Shown here piece by piece: positions 51,065 through 59,942 of a DNA stretch of 64,000 nucleotides. The DNA is from Marinifilum flexuosum. GTDB taxonomy: Bacteria; Bacteroidota; Bacteroidia; Bacteroidales; Marinifilaceae. The stretch lies in contig NZ_RAPQ01000009.1 in the NCBI RefSeq assembly GCF_003610555.1, forward strand, positions 434,001 to 498,000, written 5' to 3'. A program made the translations under genes and the position numbers. Position 1 is the stretch's first letter. Each line of letters begins with the position of its first letter. The notes under the pieces are model-generated. The model ran no database searches. It had not been told where the DNA came from and was given only the letters and a program-made list of their open reading frames with translations.

Positions 51065-51087
51065 GAGTGAGTTGTGATAATTAAAAT

Positions 51088-51306
51088 TTACTTTTCGGTA
51101 GTTTCTTCCTCAGAGTTTTCAGTTCCTTTTATCAGATATTCGCGATTTGCGATTATCTTCCCAAGGGCGGCGACAGCTTCTTTGTGTTTCTTCTTTTCTT
51201 CGCTGCGTAGAATTTTGCCAGTGTTATTCAGGCTTTCGCCTATCATTTCAGCCACTAACGCAACATCTCCCCTTCGTTTTTTTGCTAATAATTCTTCTAA
51301 ATCCAT
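51088..51306 (-). CDS. Small Ner-like regulator, tentative
   Basis: 72 residues, charged, starting MDLEELLAKKRRGDVALVAE. Residues 12-32 (GDVALVAEMIGESLNNTGKIL) have the spacing of a helix-turn-helix. It is the first early gene, between the repressor operator and the transposase, exactly where Mu encodes Ner, the negative early regulator. Homology to Ner itself is not visible. Confidence 0.55.
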   Translation of the reverse strand: MDLEELLAKKRRGDVALVAEMIGESLNNTGKILRSEEKKKHKEAVAALGKIIANREYLIKGTENSEEETTEK

Positions 51307-51320
51307 TTTTCTGTCGTATG

Positions 51321-51342
51321 TTTGTACCGTTACTGGTACAAA
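51321..51342. promoter_or_regulatory. Dyad operator between repressor and early genes
   Basis: TTTGTACC-GTTACT-GGTACAAA is a perfect 8-bp inverted repeat. It lies 15 bp upstream of the early gene start at 51306 and 3 bp before the repressor ATG, so the repressor could control both units from here. Confidence 0.7.
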
Positions 51343-51345
51343 TAT

Positions 51346-52173
51346 ATGTCACAATCTGCGAACAAACAAGAAAAAGAGTCACAAATCGCGACTATTGAAA
51401 TAATAGAACGCTTAAAATCTGCCTATCAGCTAGATACAGATAGCGTCTTAGCCGAGTTTTTAGGGGTTAAGCGCAATACTATATCAAGTTGGAAGAGTAG
51501 AAACACCATTAACTATGATCTAATATTCGCAAAATGCGACGATCTTAATCTAAATTGGCTCATCACTGGCGAGGGCCAACCATTCAAAAAGAATTCTTAC
51601 AAAGAGCCAAGCGAATCAGTTGATTTGGTGCAAGATGCAAAAGGGGCTTACCATGGAATAAGCGGCAAAGCCGTTGCAGTTACCGACATTAGTGTGGCAG
51701 CGGGTAACGGTGGTTTTGCTAACCAAGATTACATTACCAAAGAAGATACAATACAATTGCCCGACCAAATGTTGGGGCAAGGTTACCATATATGCGTACG
51801 TGTAAAAGGCGATAGCATGTCGCCAACACTACAGGATAGCGGCTATGTTGTTATTCGCTTATTGGAAATAGAGGAGTGGCAGCACATGCGCGATGAGCAC
51901 ATATATGTAGTATCCGATAAAGAGGGTAAGGCATATTTAAAGAGGGTAAAGAACCGAATCGAACGCGGCTTTATCACTCTAATGTCCGATAATCCCGATA
52001 AATCCAGTTATCCAAACTTCAATCTACAAATCGAGGAAATACACACTATTTGGCATGCCGAATGGTACTTTTCTGCAAAAATGCCAAACATCCACGATCA
52101 GTATTATTCAAGGCTCCAACGCCTCGAAGATCGCTTCGACGATTTGGCGGCCCAACTCAAAAAAGGCAAGTAA
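51346..52173 (+). CDS. LexA/CI-type phage repressor (S24 peptidase)
   Basis: 275 residues from the ATG at 51346. An N-terminal HTH (ATIEIIERLKSAYQL...SVLAEFLGVKRNTISSWKSR) matches phage CI-type repressors. The C-terminal half is an S24 peptidase with Ser157 in GDSMSPTL and Lys199 in AYLKRVK, the autocleavage dyad. So lysogeny can probably be broken after DNA damage, unlike classical Mu, whose repressor has no such domain. Divergent from the early operon. C-terminal coiled tail (RLQRLEDRFDDLAAQL). Confidence 0.9.
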   Translation: MSQSANKQEKESQIATIEIIERLKSAYQLDTDSVLAEFLGVKRNTISSWKSRNTINYDLIFAKCDDLNLNWLITGEGQPFKKNSYKEPSESVDLVQDAKGAYHGISGKAVAVTDISVAAGNGGFANQDYITKEDTIQLPDQMLGQGYHICVRVKGDSMSPTLQDSGYVVIRLLEIEEWQHMRDEHIYVVSDKEGKAYLKRVKNRIERGFITLMSDNPDKSSYPNFNLQIEEIHTIWHAEWYFSAKMPNIHDQYYSRLQRLEDRFDDLAAQLKKGK

Positions 52174-52367
52174 CACACACGTTTTACGGCTACATTTTCA
52201 CATTCTCAACCTCAATCGATTGATATTCTTTTAGTTGAGTTGATTTCTCATGTTTTAACCTGTTTAATTTTGTGGTATTATACCCCTTTTTAAATGTCGT
52301 TTTGTTTAAATTTTGTTATTCAAAAGGCTAGTTTCTATCGTTTCATTGGGTTGTTTTTTGTGTGTTT

Positions 52368-52401
52368 TGTAACCCCATTTGTAACCCCAATTGTAACCCC
52401 A
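52368..52401. repeat. Three iteron-like TGTAACCCCA repeats at 12-bp spacing
   Basis: TGTAACCCCA begins at 52368, 52380 and 52392. Equal spacing and high identity suggest a protein-binding array, perhaps for the repressor, the transposase or the DnaA-like protein. Confidence 0.85.
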
Positions 52402-52634
52402 TCTAAATTTGAATCAAATTGTCACAAACTTAAAGGCATTTAAAAAGCGACCTCCAAAAATATGGAAATCGCTTCGTATATTATCCTTTAATCTGTACGT
52501 ATAAACGCCTGATTCTAGCGTGTTTTAATCAAATCTTAGTATATTTGTTCGCATCGTTTTAATTGTCGTTTAAATGCCGCTTAAAAACCGCTTTAAAATT
52601 AAACCTCAATTCAAGCCAATTAAAGCAAACCGCA

Positions 52635-52639
52635 CAATT
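52635..52639 (+). repeat. Candidate target-site duplication CAATT, right copy
   Basis: CAATT follows ...AACCGCA, a CA end as expected for Mu-like phages, and matches 18340-18344. A second CAATT occurs at 52702-52706 inside the repeated ACAATTCGTTTT, so the exact end stays uncertain. Confidence 0.4.
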
Positions 52640-52745
52640 CGTTTTAAACGGCAAAAACGTAAAGCGTTAATAATCAATTAAAAATCAATTATCAATTTGT
52701 ACAATTCGTTTTCATCCCCTTAAATGGAAATAACTTAAGAACAAT

Positions 52746-53309
52746 ATGCAACAATTTTTATCCGGATTCGAATCCGCTTTTTCATATCTAATCTCATTAT
52801 CTCTTTTTGATCATTTTTTGATTCTATTGCTTTTCGGGATTGTTTTGCAGCTAAAAGAATGGAAAAATTTATTTTCACTTTTTCTTGCCCTTGGTATTGG
52901 TTCTCTTGTGGGATTACTGTTAGCATGTTTTAAAATCACACATTTCTCCTATTCAACCATCAGGTTGGCAACAGCAATTTCATTATTGGCAGTTGGAGTT
53001 CATCATGTGATTTCAAACAACTTATCGGCAAATGCCATTCGATACAATTTTTTCGCATTAATAGGATTAGTAGTTGGCACGAGTATTAGCTTACACTACC
53101 TGAAAGCATTTGGGAGCAACTTTAAATTCATTCACTTATCGGGTTACAGCCTAGGAGTATTGGCTTCATACCTAATAGTTATTTTAGCAGGATTGTTGAC
53201 TTCTACCTTAATCATTGCAGTATTCAAAACCGATAGGAAAAGCTTTAAGCTTTGCATTTCGGGAATTGGCATTGGAATAGCCTTGGTTCTTATTTATTTG
53301 AGATATTAA
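52746..53309 (+). CDS. HupE/UreJ-like integral membrane protein
   Basis: 187 residues with six or more hydrophobic helices. 'FDHFLILLLFGIVLQLKEWKNLFSLFLALGIGSLVG' at 22-57 and 'AISLLAVGVHHVISN' near 82 resemble the HupE/UreJ family (putative metal-related permeases), with less conserved His. Chromosomal gene just right of the prophage, ended by the hairpin at 53317. Confidence 0.6.
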   Translation: MQQFLSGFESAFSYLISLSLFDHFLILLLFGIVLQLKEWKNLFSLFLALGIGSLVGLLLACFKITHFSYSTIRLATAISLLAVGVHHVISNNLSANAIRYNFFALIGLVVGTSISLHYLKAFGSNFKFIHLSGYSLGVLASYLIVILAGLLTSTLIIAVFKTDRKSFKLCISGIGIGIALVLIYLRY

Positions 53310-53316
53310 ATAAAAT

Positions 53317-53346
53317 ATGCGAATCGAGATGATTCGCATTTTTTTT
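53317..53346 (+). terminator. Terminator after the HupE/UreJ-like gene
   Basis: ATGCGAATC (53317-53325) and GATTCGCAT (53331-53339) form a perfect stem with a T run. Placed between convergent genes. Confidence 0.9.
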
Positions 53347-53364
53347 TGCTTCAATATTATCTTG

Positions 53365-54780
53365 TTACACTTTATGTGTCAACTGATCTACTTTACTGAT
53401 CTCCATAAAAGAAACACCCTTAGATGGACCAAAACTACCTCCAATGATAATCACCATATCATCACCTGTGAAGTATTTCTTTTCCATTAAAGTATACATC
53501 GATTGTTTCACGTACTCATCTCTACTAGCTAATAATTTTCTATAACCAGCTTCAACTCCATATGAAAGAGCCAATTCTCGCATAACTCTTTTTGAATAAC
53601 ACAATGCATAAACCGGAGAAGTTCCTCTATAAGCTGAAAGATAACGGCCTGTTCTTCCTGTTAAGGTATCGGTTACAATTGCTTTTACAGGAAGTAATTG
53701 AGATGATTTTACTGCTGATCGAGCCAAAATTGCTGTTAACTCCTGGTTACTAGGCACAAAATTCTTTCTTGTATCAGGATACAATTCTTTCTCAACCTCA
53801 ATGGCAACCTCTTTCATTGTACGAACCGACTCAACCGGATAATCACCATAAGCAGTTTCTCCACTTAGCATGATAGCATCAGTTCTATTATATATTGCAT
53901 TTGCAATATCACTAACCTCTGCACGTGTTGGTCTAGGACTTTTAATCATTGAATGGAGCATCTGCGTTGCAATAATCACAGGTTTTTTACGCTCCATACA
54001 TTTTCTAATGATTTTTCGTTGAATAACAGGTAATTTTTGTGCAGGTATTTCAATAGCCAAATCGCCTCTTGCAACCATTATACCATACGCATGATCAAGA
54101 ATTTCGTCAATATTATCAACACCTTCCTGATTTTCTATTTTTGCTATGATTTTAACTTTGGAATCATATTTATCCAGGATTTTTTGAATTTCAATAACAT
54201 CCTCTTTGTTTCTAACAAAGGAATGAGCGATAAAATCAATATCCTGTTCGATAGCAAAGTCGATAAAAGTTCTATCTTTTTTAGTAAGTGAAGGTAGTTT
54301 GATAGAAACTCCAGGTACATTTACACTCTTTCGATTTTTAATTGGACCTTCGTTTCTAGCCTCTACAAGCAAGAAGTCATCATGCTTTTCAATAACTAAT
54401 AACTCAAGTTCTCCATCATCAATCAAGATCTTCTTACCTACTTCTACATCATTTACAAAATCTTCGTAGCTAACCAACAAGCAGTCACCTGCCTCTTCAT
54501 CCTCCTTCTTTCCCTTAATTTTAATCTTATCACCACTATTAAGGAATAAATCATCTTCAACATCTACTGTCCTGATCTCAGGACCTTTTGTATCCACAAG
54601 TAATGCTATTCTGTCTGAAACAGCTCTTACATTGTCAATCACTTTTTGTGCATCGGCATGTGTTTGATGTGCTGTGTTTAGCCTTACAACGTTCATACCC
54701 TCTTCAAAAAGTTGTGTAAGAAATTCAACATCACATCTCTTGTCAGAAATCGTTGCAATAATTTTCGTATGCTTCTTCAT
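53365..54780 (-). CDS. pyk: Pyruvate kinase
   Basis: Catalyses phosphoenolpyruvate plus ADP to pyruvate plus ATP in glycolysis. The 471 residues are full length. Signature regions are 'TISDKRCDVEFLTQLFEEGMNVVRLN', 'IAKIENQEGVDNIDEILD' and 'MVARGDLAIEIPAQKLP', with 'TQMLHSMIKSPRPTRAEVSD' and the C-terminal regulatory domain. Faces the membrane protein gene; its 5' side is a 130-bp gap to aroQ. One-gene unit. Confidence 0.96.
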   Translation of the reverse strand: MKKHTKIIATISDKRCDVEFLTQLFEEGMNVVRLNTAHQTHADAQKVIDNVRAVSDRIALLVDTKGPEIRTVDVEDDLFLNSGDKIKIKGKKEDEEAGDCLLVSYEDFVNDVEVGKKILIDDGELELLVIEKHDDFLLVEARNEGPIKNRKSVNVPGVSIKLPSLTKKDRTFIDFAIEQDIDFIAHSFVRNKEDVIEIQKILDKYDSKVKIIAKIENQEGVDNIDEILDHAYGIMVARGDLAIEIPAQKLPVIQRKIIRKCMERKKPVIIATQMLHSMIKSPRPTRAEVSDIANAIYNRTDAIMLSGETAYGDYPVESVRTMKEVAIEVEKELYPDTRKNFVPSNQELTAILARSAVKSSQLLPVKAIVTDTLTGRTGRYLSAYRGTSPVYALCYSKRVMRELALSYGVEAGYRKLLASRDEYVKQSMYTLMEKKYFTGDDMVIIIGGSFGPSKGVSFMEISKVDQLTHKV

Positions 54781-54910
54781 AGAAAAACTCTTTCATTATT
54801 AGTTTTGGCAATACAAAGATAGGCAATATTACCACAAGGCTATAGGCAAATATTCTATAGCATAAATTGCAAACGATGTAAAAAAAACTTTTATCACAAA
54901 AAAGTAAACT

Positions 54911-55336
54911 TTAATCCAAACGAGACAAAAGAGCCTCTATCCCTAGACGATAAGAATCCAATCCAAATCCTGCAATTGTGCCGATACAATCCTTTCCAAT
55001 CATTGTTTTTCCTCTGAAAGATTCTCTCTTATGTACATTTGATATATGTACCTCAATAACAGGCGCATTCACAGCAGCAATAGCATCACCAAGAGCTACA
55101 GAGGTATGAGTATAAGCGCCGGCATTTAGAATAATACCATCATAATCGAAACCTACACGGTGTATTTCGTCAATTAATTCACCCTCTATATTAGATTGAT
55201 AATATTCGAGTTGAATTTTTCCGTACATCTTCTTTAACTCCTCAAAATAAGTTTCAAACGAAACCTCTCCATATATAGATTTTTCGCGCACTCCAAGAAG
55301 ATTTAGGTTGGGTCCATTTATTATCAAAAAATTCAT
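54911..55336 (-). CDS. aroQ: 3-dehydroquinate dehydratase, type II
   Basis: 141 residues, standard length. Type II signature INGPNLNLLG at 5-14, catalytic Tyr and Arg region, 'NAGAYTHTSVALGDAI' at about 70-85 and 'EVHISNVHKRESFRGKT' at about 95-111. Third step of the shikimate pathway, cytoplasmic. Divergent from xerD, a pair often conserved in Bacteroidota. Confidence 0.96.
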   Translation of the reverse strand: MNFLIINGPNLNLLGVREKSIYGEVSFETYFEELKKMYGKIQLEYYQSNIEGELIDEIHRVGFDYDGIILNAGAYTHTSVALGDAIAAVNAPVIEVHISNVHKRESFRGKTMIGKDCIGTIAGFGLDSYRLGIEALLSRLD

Positions 55337-55522
55337 CTTATCAAAAAAAATTAAGGTTAAACATAAATACTATATGAAAAATTTGTCGGCTTACGTAATA
55401 TTTTTTTAAATTGCACACAAGAATTATCATAAACATTTCGTATATTTAAACGACTGAGTAAAGCTACAAATTATAAAGCAAATTATTTACAACTATAACT
55501 ACATACTAAAAACTGGATAAAA

Positions 55523-56428
55523 ATGAAATGGACAACAACAATTGAAAATTTTAAGACCTACCTCACCTTAGAGAAGTCGCTCTCTAAGAACTCGGTAGAT
55601 GCTTACATTAATGACATTACTAAGTTAACTACTTTCTTTAGAGAAAAGAATATTGAGGTAACTCCTGAAGAAGTAGTGCTTCAACATTTGAAGGATTTTG
55701 TAGCTTGGATTAATGATGCAGGTACTAGCCCTCGCACACAAGCACGTGTAATTTCTGGTATTAAAGCTTTCTTTAAGTATTTATTACTGGAAGAAATTAT
55801 CGAAAAAAATCCAACTGCTTTATTAGAAGCTCCAAAAATTGGACGTAAACTTCCTGACACTTTAACAACAGACGAAATTGACGTTTTAGTAAAGGCTGTT
55901 GACATGAACAAGTCAGAAGGACAAAGAAACCGTGCAATTCTTGAAACTTTATATTCTTGTGGATTAAGAGTGTCTGAATTAATCGACTTAAGAGTTTCTA
56001 ACCTTCACTTCCGTATGGGATTTATTAAAATTCATGGAAAAGGAAACAAAGAGCGTTTAATTCCAATTGGAAAGAAAGCTAAAAAAGAAATCAAATTATA
56101 CCTTAAAAACTATCGCGGTAAATTAAATATCGATAAGGATAGTGAAGATATCTTGTTCTTGAACAGAAGAGGTCGTAAGTTATCACGTGTAATGATCTTT
56201 ACTATCATTAAGAACTTATCTAAGAAAGTTGGTTTGAAGAAAAATGTTTCTCCTCACACTTTCCGTCACTCTTTTGCATCTCACTTGGTAGAAGGTGGTG
56301 CTGATTTAAGAGCTGTACAAGAAATGTTAGGTCACGAGTCAATTTTAACAACTGAAATTTACACTCATTTGGATAGAGAATATTTGAAAGAAACAATCAA
56401 AAATTTCCATCCAAGATCTAAAGACTAA
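55523..56428 (+). CDS. xerD: Tyrosine recombinase XerD
   Basis: 301 residues. Catalytic residues are all present: R149 in GLRVSE, K174, H245 and R248 in HTFRHS, H271 in LGHES, Y280 in IYTHLD. With XerC it resolves chromosome dimers at dif, activated by FtsK (gene at 12,988). Codon use and the neighbourhood are chromosomal, and the gene lies 3 kb from the prophage, so it is not the phage integrase. Confidence 0.94.
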   Translation: MKWTTTIENFKTYLTLEKSLSKNSVDAYINDITKLTTFFREKNIEVTPEEVVLQHLKDFVAWINDAGTSPRTQARVISGIKAFFKYLLLEEIIEKNPTALLEAPKIGRKLPDTLTTDEIDVLVKAVDMNKSEGQRNRAILETLYSCGLRVSELIDLRVSNLHFRMGFIKIHGKGNKERLIPIGKKAKKEIKLYLKNYRGKLNIDKDSEDILFLNRRGRKLSRVMIFTIIKNLSKKVGLKKNVSPHTFRHSFASHLVEGGADLRAVQEMLGHESILTTEIYTHLDREYLKETIKNFHPRSKD

Positions 56429-56482
56429 TTGAATTTTCTTTCCATTTTATAATGGAATTTTGAAATAAATGTCACTTTTTAC

Positions 56483-56514
56483 ACCTCCAAGGCGGTTGCT
56501 TTGGAGGTTTTTTT
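56483..56514 (+). terminator. Terminator after xerD
   Basis: ACCTCCAA (56483-56490) and TTGGAGGT (56501-56508) pair around GGCGGTTGCT and a T run follows. Confidence 0.88.
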
Positions 56515-56840
56515 ATAACTTATAGTTAGAATTCTTCCTGCTACTCTACCTCTCAAGCGCACCCTGTACTTAATCATAATTTTTAATTATTTAGAACTCG
56601 TAATTTTTACGCAAACGTTTGTATTTCAAAGAAAAGATGGGATTATTTTAAACAAAAAAAGAAGGGAAAATTGAAAAAAAGAAGCGTTTTCAACGTCCCT
56701 AGATCAATTTTCCCCACGGTAAAAGTAGTAAAACTTACTGAGAAATAATACATTAAAAATTACAAAAAAATATATACATAGTAGGATTTATGCATATATA
56801 GTCATACTTTTGGAGCTCCAAACCAAATATTAAATGTCAC
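56515..56840. other. Intergenic region upstream of pckA
   Basis: 326 bp, AT-rich. TACTTTTG at about 56805-56812 fits the Bacteroidota -7 box, about 29 bp before the pckA start. Nothing else such as a hairpin or an RNA gene was recognised. Confidence 0.5.
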
Positions 56841-58499
56841 ATGAACGCTATTGAAGTTAATATGATTACAGAATTACAAGAATCATTAAAAAAGCATTCT
56901 AACATTCAAGAGAATCTTTCACGAGAATCTCTAATTACTCAAGCAGTAGAAAACAAAGAAGCTGTTTTAACAAAGAACGGCTCACTTGCAACATGGACAC
57001 CTCCTCATTCTACAGGTAGAAGTCCTAAGGATACTTATATTGTAAGAAATCCTGAAAGTGAATTAAATATAGACTGGTCATCAGCCAATAATATTGCTAT
57101 GAATCCGCAAACGTTTTCGATGATTTTTGAAGACGCTTTAAAGATGATTGATGAAAAAGAAACAGTTTATACCACAGATAGAGTAATTGGTGCAGATTCT
57201 AAATATGCATTACCAGTAAAAACCATTACTGATAAAAGTTTAAGTCAGGTTTTTATTGACAACATGTTTAGACCAGTACCTAATGATCTTCACAAATCGA
57301 TTTTTGCAAATGATGAATTTCATTTGATCGCTTTACCAAACAACAAGTTGAATAAAGAGCGCTACAAAGGCTTGGTAAGAGAACTTCCTAATGGAGAAAC
57401 ATCTGACATTTGTGTTGTTGTTGATTTCGATCAAAAAATCGGTATTGTTATTGGCTCATCTTACATGGGTGCAATGAAGAAATTGATGTTTACAGTAATG
57501 AATTACTATTTACCATTTAAAGGTGTTCTTCCTTTACACTGCTCTGCTAACGAAGGTAAAAATGGTGATTCTGCTCTTCTATTAGGACTTTCTGGCACTG
57601 GCAAAACAACTTTGTCGGCAGATCCAAACAGAGCTCTTTTAGGTGATGACGAACACGGATGGAGTGATGATGGTATTTTCAACTTTGAAAATGGTTGTTA
57701 CGCTAAAATGATCGATATCAAACCAGAAAACGAACCGGAAATTTACGAGGCTGTAATGCACGAAGATGATTACACCAAACATGGCGCAATTATTGAAAAT
57801 GCAATGATTTATCCAAATGGAGAATTAGATTTCTTTGATGATAGATTTACACCTAACTCAAGAGCAAGTTATCCTCTTAATTTCTTAAAAAATATCAAAG
57901 AAAGTTCAACCTCTGGAAATCCAAATACTATTTTATTCCTTACAGCTGATGCGTATGGCGTATTGCCTCCAATCTCAAAATTGACTAAAGAACAAGCAAT
58001 GCTTTGGTTCCTCATGGGATACACTTCGAAATTAGCTGGTACTGAAACCGGAGTAACTGAGCCACAGGCAACTTTCTCACGTTTCTTTGGACAACCATTT
58101 ATGCCTTGTAATCCAAATATCTATGCAGAGATGTTAGGTGAAAAAATGGAAAAACACAATACCAATGTTTTCTTGATTAACACTGGCTGGAGTGGTGGTT
58201 CATACGGAACTGGCTCTCGTATAAAGTTAAAGTATACAAGAGCAATGGTAGATGCAGCTTTAAATGGAAAATTAAATGATGTAGAATATACTGAAGACAA
58301 ATTGTTTCATGTAAATATTCCTGCTGTTTGTGAAAATGTTCCAACTGAAATCTTAAATCCAATTAATACTTGGGAAAACAAGGAAGATTACAACAAAACA
58401 GCAGAAAAACTAGCTAAAAAATTCTCCGTTGATTTTGACAAATCATATGGTAATCAAAATATTCCACAGGATATCCTTTCACAATGTCCTGGAAAATAA
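56841..58499 (+). CDS. pckA: Phosphoenolpyruvate carboxykinase (ATP)
   Basis: 552 residues. Converts oxaloacetate and ATP to PEP and CO2, or in fermenting Bacteroidota fixes CO2 onto PEP. Kinase-1a GLSGTGKTTLSADP near 249-262, kinase-2 and 'LLGDDEHGW' follow, and 'FGQPFMPCNPNIYAEMLGEK' is typical. Start ATG at 56841; the second in-frame Met is at residue 8. Single-gene unit. Confidence 0.97.
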   Translation: MNAIEVNMITELQESLKKHSNIQENLSRESLITQAVENKEAVLTKNGSLATWTPPHSTGRSPKDTYIVRNPESELNIDWSSANNIAMNPQTFSMIFEDALKMIDEKETVYTTDRVIGADSKYALPVKTITDKSLSQVFIDNMFRPVPNDLHKSIFANDEFHLIALPNNKLNKERYKGLVRELPNGETSDICVVVDFDQKIGIVIGSSYMGAMKKLMFTVMNYYLPFKGVLPLHCSANEGKNGDSALLLGLSGTGKTTLSADPNRALLGDDEHGWSDDGIFNFENGCYAKMIDIKPENEPEIYEAVMHEDDYTKHGAIIENAMIYPNGELDFFDDRFTPNSRASYPLNFLKNIKESSTSGNPNTILFLTADAYGVLPPISKLTKEQAMLWFLMGYTSKLAGTETGVTEPQATFSRFFGQPFMPCNPNIYAEMLGEKMEKHNTNVFLINTGWSGGSYGTGSRIKLKYTRAMVDAALNGKLNDVEYTEDKLFHVNIPAVCENVPTEILNPINTWENKEDYNKTAEKLAKKFSVDFDKSYGNQNIPQDILSQCPGK

Positions 58500-58532
58500 T
58501 TAACTCTACTTGTTATTTTATTCTTATTCAAA

Positions 58533-58562
58533 AAAAAAGAGTCTCAATCGAGACTCTTTTCT
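58533..58562. terminator. Bidirectional terminator between pckA and the NRDE gene
   Basis: AAAAGAGTCTC-AATC-GAGACTCTTTT is a perfect 11-bp stem with T tracts on both strands. The last codons of the NRDE gene lie in it. Confidence 0.88.
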
Positions 58563-59269
58563 TTTGTCAAATATCTTTCTGTCACTTCTTCCGAACGAAG
58601 ATCTTCATATCTCATTCTCACTCCTAATCTATCATGTACAATTTGAGTAATACTAGTGGTTTCCACCATCTCTTTTCTATTCATTAACAATCCATTATAC
58701 AAATCATCACAACCAGCATTTTTATGAAAATTAAGAACATTTGAGCATGATAATTCATCCATAATTTTCCAATCTGCAAACCAATCTTTTCTCATTTCTC
58801 TTGCAGTTTCATCATACAAAGTTGATGATGACCAGATCTCAGCTCTTTTGGGATCAAGTTGCTTATAATGAACAGAACTACCATCCCATCTAATTTCCTC
58901 TAACGAAACTTTGTTTTCATATCTTACAACAATCATTGTAAATGGTTCAATATCCATGAAATCAAAATTCAATATAAAATCGATTGAATTTTGAAATCGT
59001 TCATATTCCAATACAACAAGTCCTCTACTCTTTTTATAGGGTGGTTCATGTTTATGCTTAACAAAAGCCCCATTTAATAAACAAACACTAAAATATTTAT
59101 TACACAACATCCAAGTTCCATTTCCTTCAGGATCTTTGGGGTACAGGCTTTCAATATTATTATTGATATACTTACTTGGCGGTAATGCTACTCTATTCGG
59201 ATCTTCATCTCTATTGGTAGTGAAAATGAAATTCTTTTCCTCTGTTGGTATGTATGTTAATGTGCACAT
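58544..59269 (-). CDS. NRDE / TANGO2-like protein
   Basis: 241 residues starting MCTLTYIPTEEKNFIFTTNRDEDPNR. The N-terminal Cys2 and NRDE motif are the family marks, and the Cys may become the catalytic N-terminus of an Ntn-hydrolase-type fold. TANGO2 has been linked to heme traffic in eukaryotes; the bacterial role is uncertain. Overlaps the upstream DinB-like gene by 13 bp, so the two are translated together. Confidence 0.85.
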   Translation of the reverse strand: MCTLTYIPTEEKNFIFTTNRDEDPNRVALPPSKYINNNIESLYPKDPEGNGTWMLCNKYFSVCLLNGAFVKHKHEPPYKKSRGLVVLEYERFQNSIDFILNFDFMDIEPFTMIVVRYENKVSLEEIRWDGSSVHYKQLDPKRAEIWSSSTLYDETAREMRKDWFADWKIMDELSCSNVLNFHKNAGCDDLYNGLLMNRKEMVETTSITQIVHDRLGVRMRYEDLRSEEVTERYLTKEKSLD

Positions 59270-59778
59270 AAGTCGTCTCTATACCTGATTGTCGAGTATG
59301 CTATCCCAAAATTTTTATGCAATTTAATATCTGGAAACTCTTTTTCAATTGCAATACGAATAATGGCCATATGATGAATTGCATGTTCAATATTGTATAT
59401 CAACTCTCGGTCTATACTTGAAGGAATTGAAACACTATTTTTTCCTTCGCTATCGTAACTAACAACCAATATTAATTCCTTAGTAGGCTGTTCACTTTCC
59501 ACCCAATTAAGAGCTTTCCTTAACCTTTGCAAAGCCAACACCAAACTAGCTTCAGTTTCACTACAATGTACCCTATGATCATAGCTTAATGGCTTATTCT
59601 CTTTGTAAGCTTCAATTAAAATATCATAAAACTCAATAATATGGCGCATATGTTTGCCTATCGTATTTTGGGACAAGAGGCTTAATTCCTTACAATATAG
59701 TACAGGATTTATATTTTCACACAAATGAATTAGTTGGTTTAAAATTTCTCTATTAGCTAATAAAATTTGATTCTGCAT
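59257..59778 (-). CDS. DinB-like four-helix protein
   Basis: 173 residues. 'CKELSLLSQNTIGKHMRHIIEFYDILIEAY' and 'IEHAIHHMAIIRIAIEKEF' give two His-containing helices of the DinB/YfiT metalloprotein fold. The HHM and HMRH motifs could bind a metal. Coupled with the NRDE gene, which suggests shared function; what it acts on is unknown. Confidence 0.72.
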   Translation of the reverse strand: MQNQILLANREILNQLIHLCENINPVLYCKELSLLSQNTIGKHMRHIIEFYDILIEAYKENKPLSYDHRVHCSETEASLVLALQRLRKALNWVESEQPTKELILVVSYDSEGKNSVSIPSSIDRELIYNIEHAIHHMAIIRIAIEKEFPDIKLHKNFGIAYSTIRYRDDLCAH

Positions 59779-59942
59779 AGGAATGATACAAATGGTTATA
59801 AGTACAAGATATCAAATTATCAATATATATCATAGCTCTTAGCAGTTTTAACAAATACTTATCTGATTTTATTCAAATCAACTTTTAATAAAAGAGAAAT
59901 TACTACCTTAAAACATCATTTTAATCATTATTCAGAACAGCT

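Larger units (their letters stand above)
18345..52634. mobile_element. Mu-like transposable prophage, about 34.3 kb
   Basis: The element encodes a MuA-type transposase, MuB-type ATPase, GemA, Mu gp28/gp29/gpF-like packaging and head proteins, tail genes and a Mom-like protein, in the Mu order with the phage left end at high coordinates. Proposed ends begin TG and end CA and are flanked by CAATT on both sides. The length is right for a Mu-like genome. A weak shared motif (TTTAAACnnCAnTTAAAA) lies about 60-80 bp inside each end and could be a transposase site. The gene-level call is secure; the exact ends are only a best guess. All major modules look intact, so the prophage may be functional. 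Confidence 0.9.
52174..52745. other. Phage left-end region and junction, no gene
   Basis: 570 bp without a convincing gene. It holds three TGTAACCCCA repeats spaced 12 bp, many CGTTTTAA/CGTTTAAA motifs between 52545 and 52650 that may be transposase sites, two copies of ACAATTCGTTTT (52634 and 52701) and the proposed phage end at 52634. After that the sequence is AT-rich host leader with near repeats of AATCAATTA. Confidence 0.6.

Noticed and set aside
18340-52703. 11-bp direct repeat CAATTTGTACA as site-specific att sites
   Set aside because: The element encodes a MuA-type transposase and no phage integrase, so a 5-bp duplication is expected. Kept as an alternative edge only.
18366-52706. 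TTGTACAA as terminal inverted repeat of the phage
   Set aside because: The flanking five bases (CAAAT and ATTCG) do not match, so there is no target duplication at these positions.
55523-56428. XerD as the phage integrase
   Set aside because: It lies outside the prophage, is next to aroQ as in other Bacteroidota, and has the full housekeeping XerD pattern.
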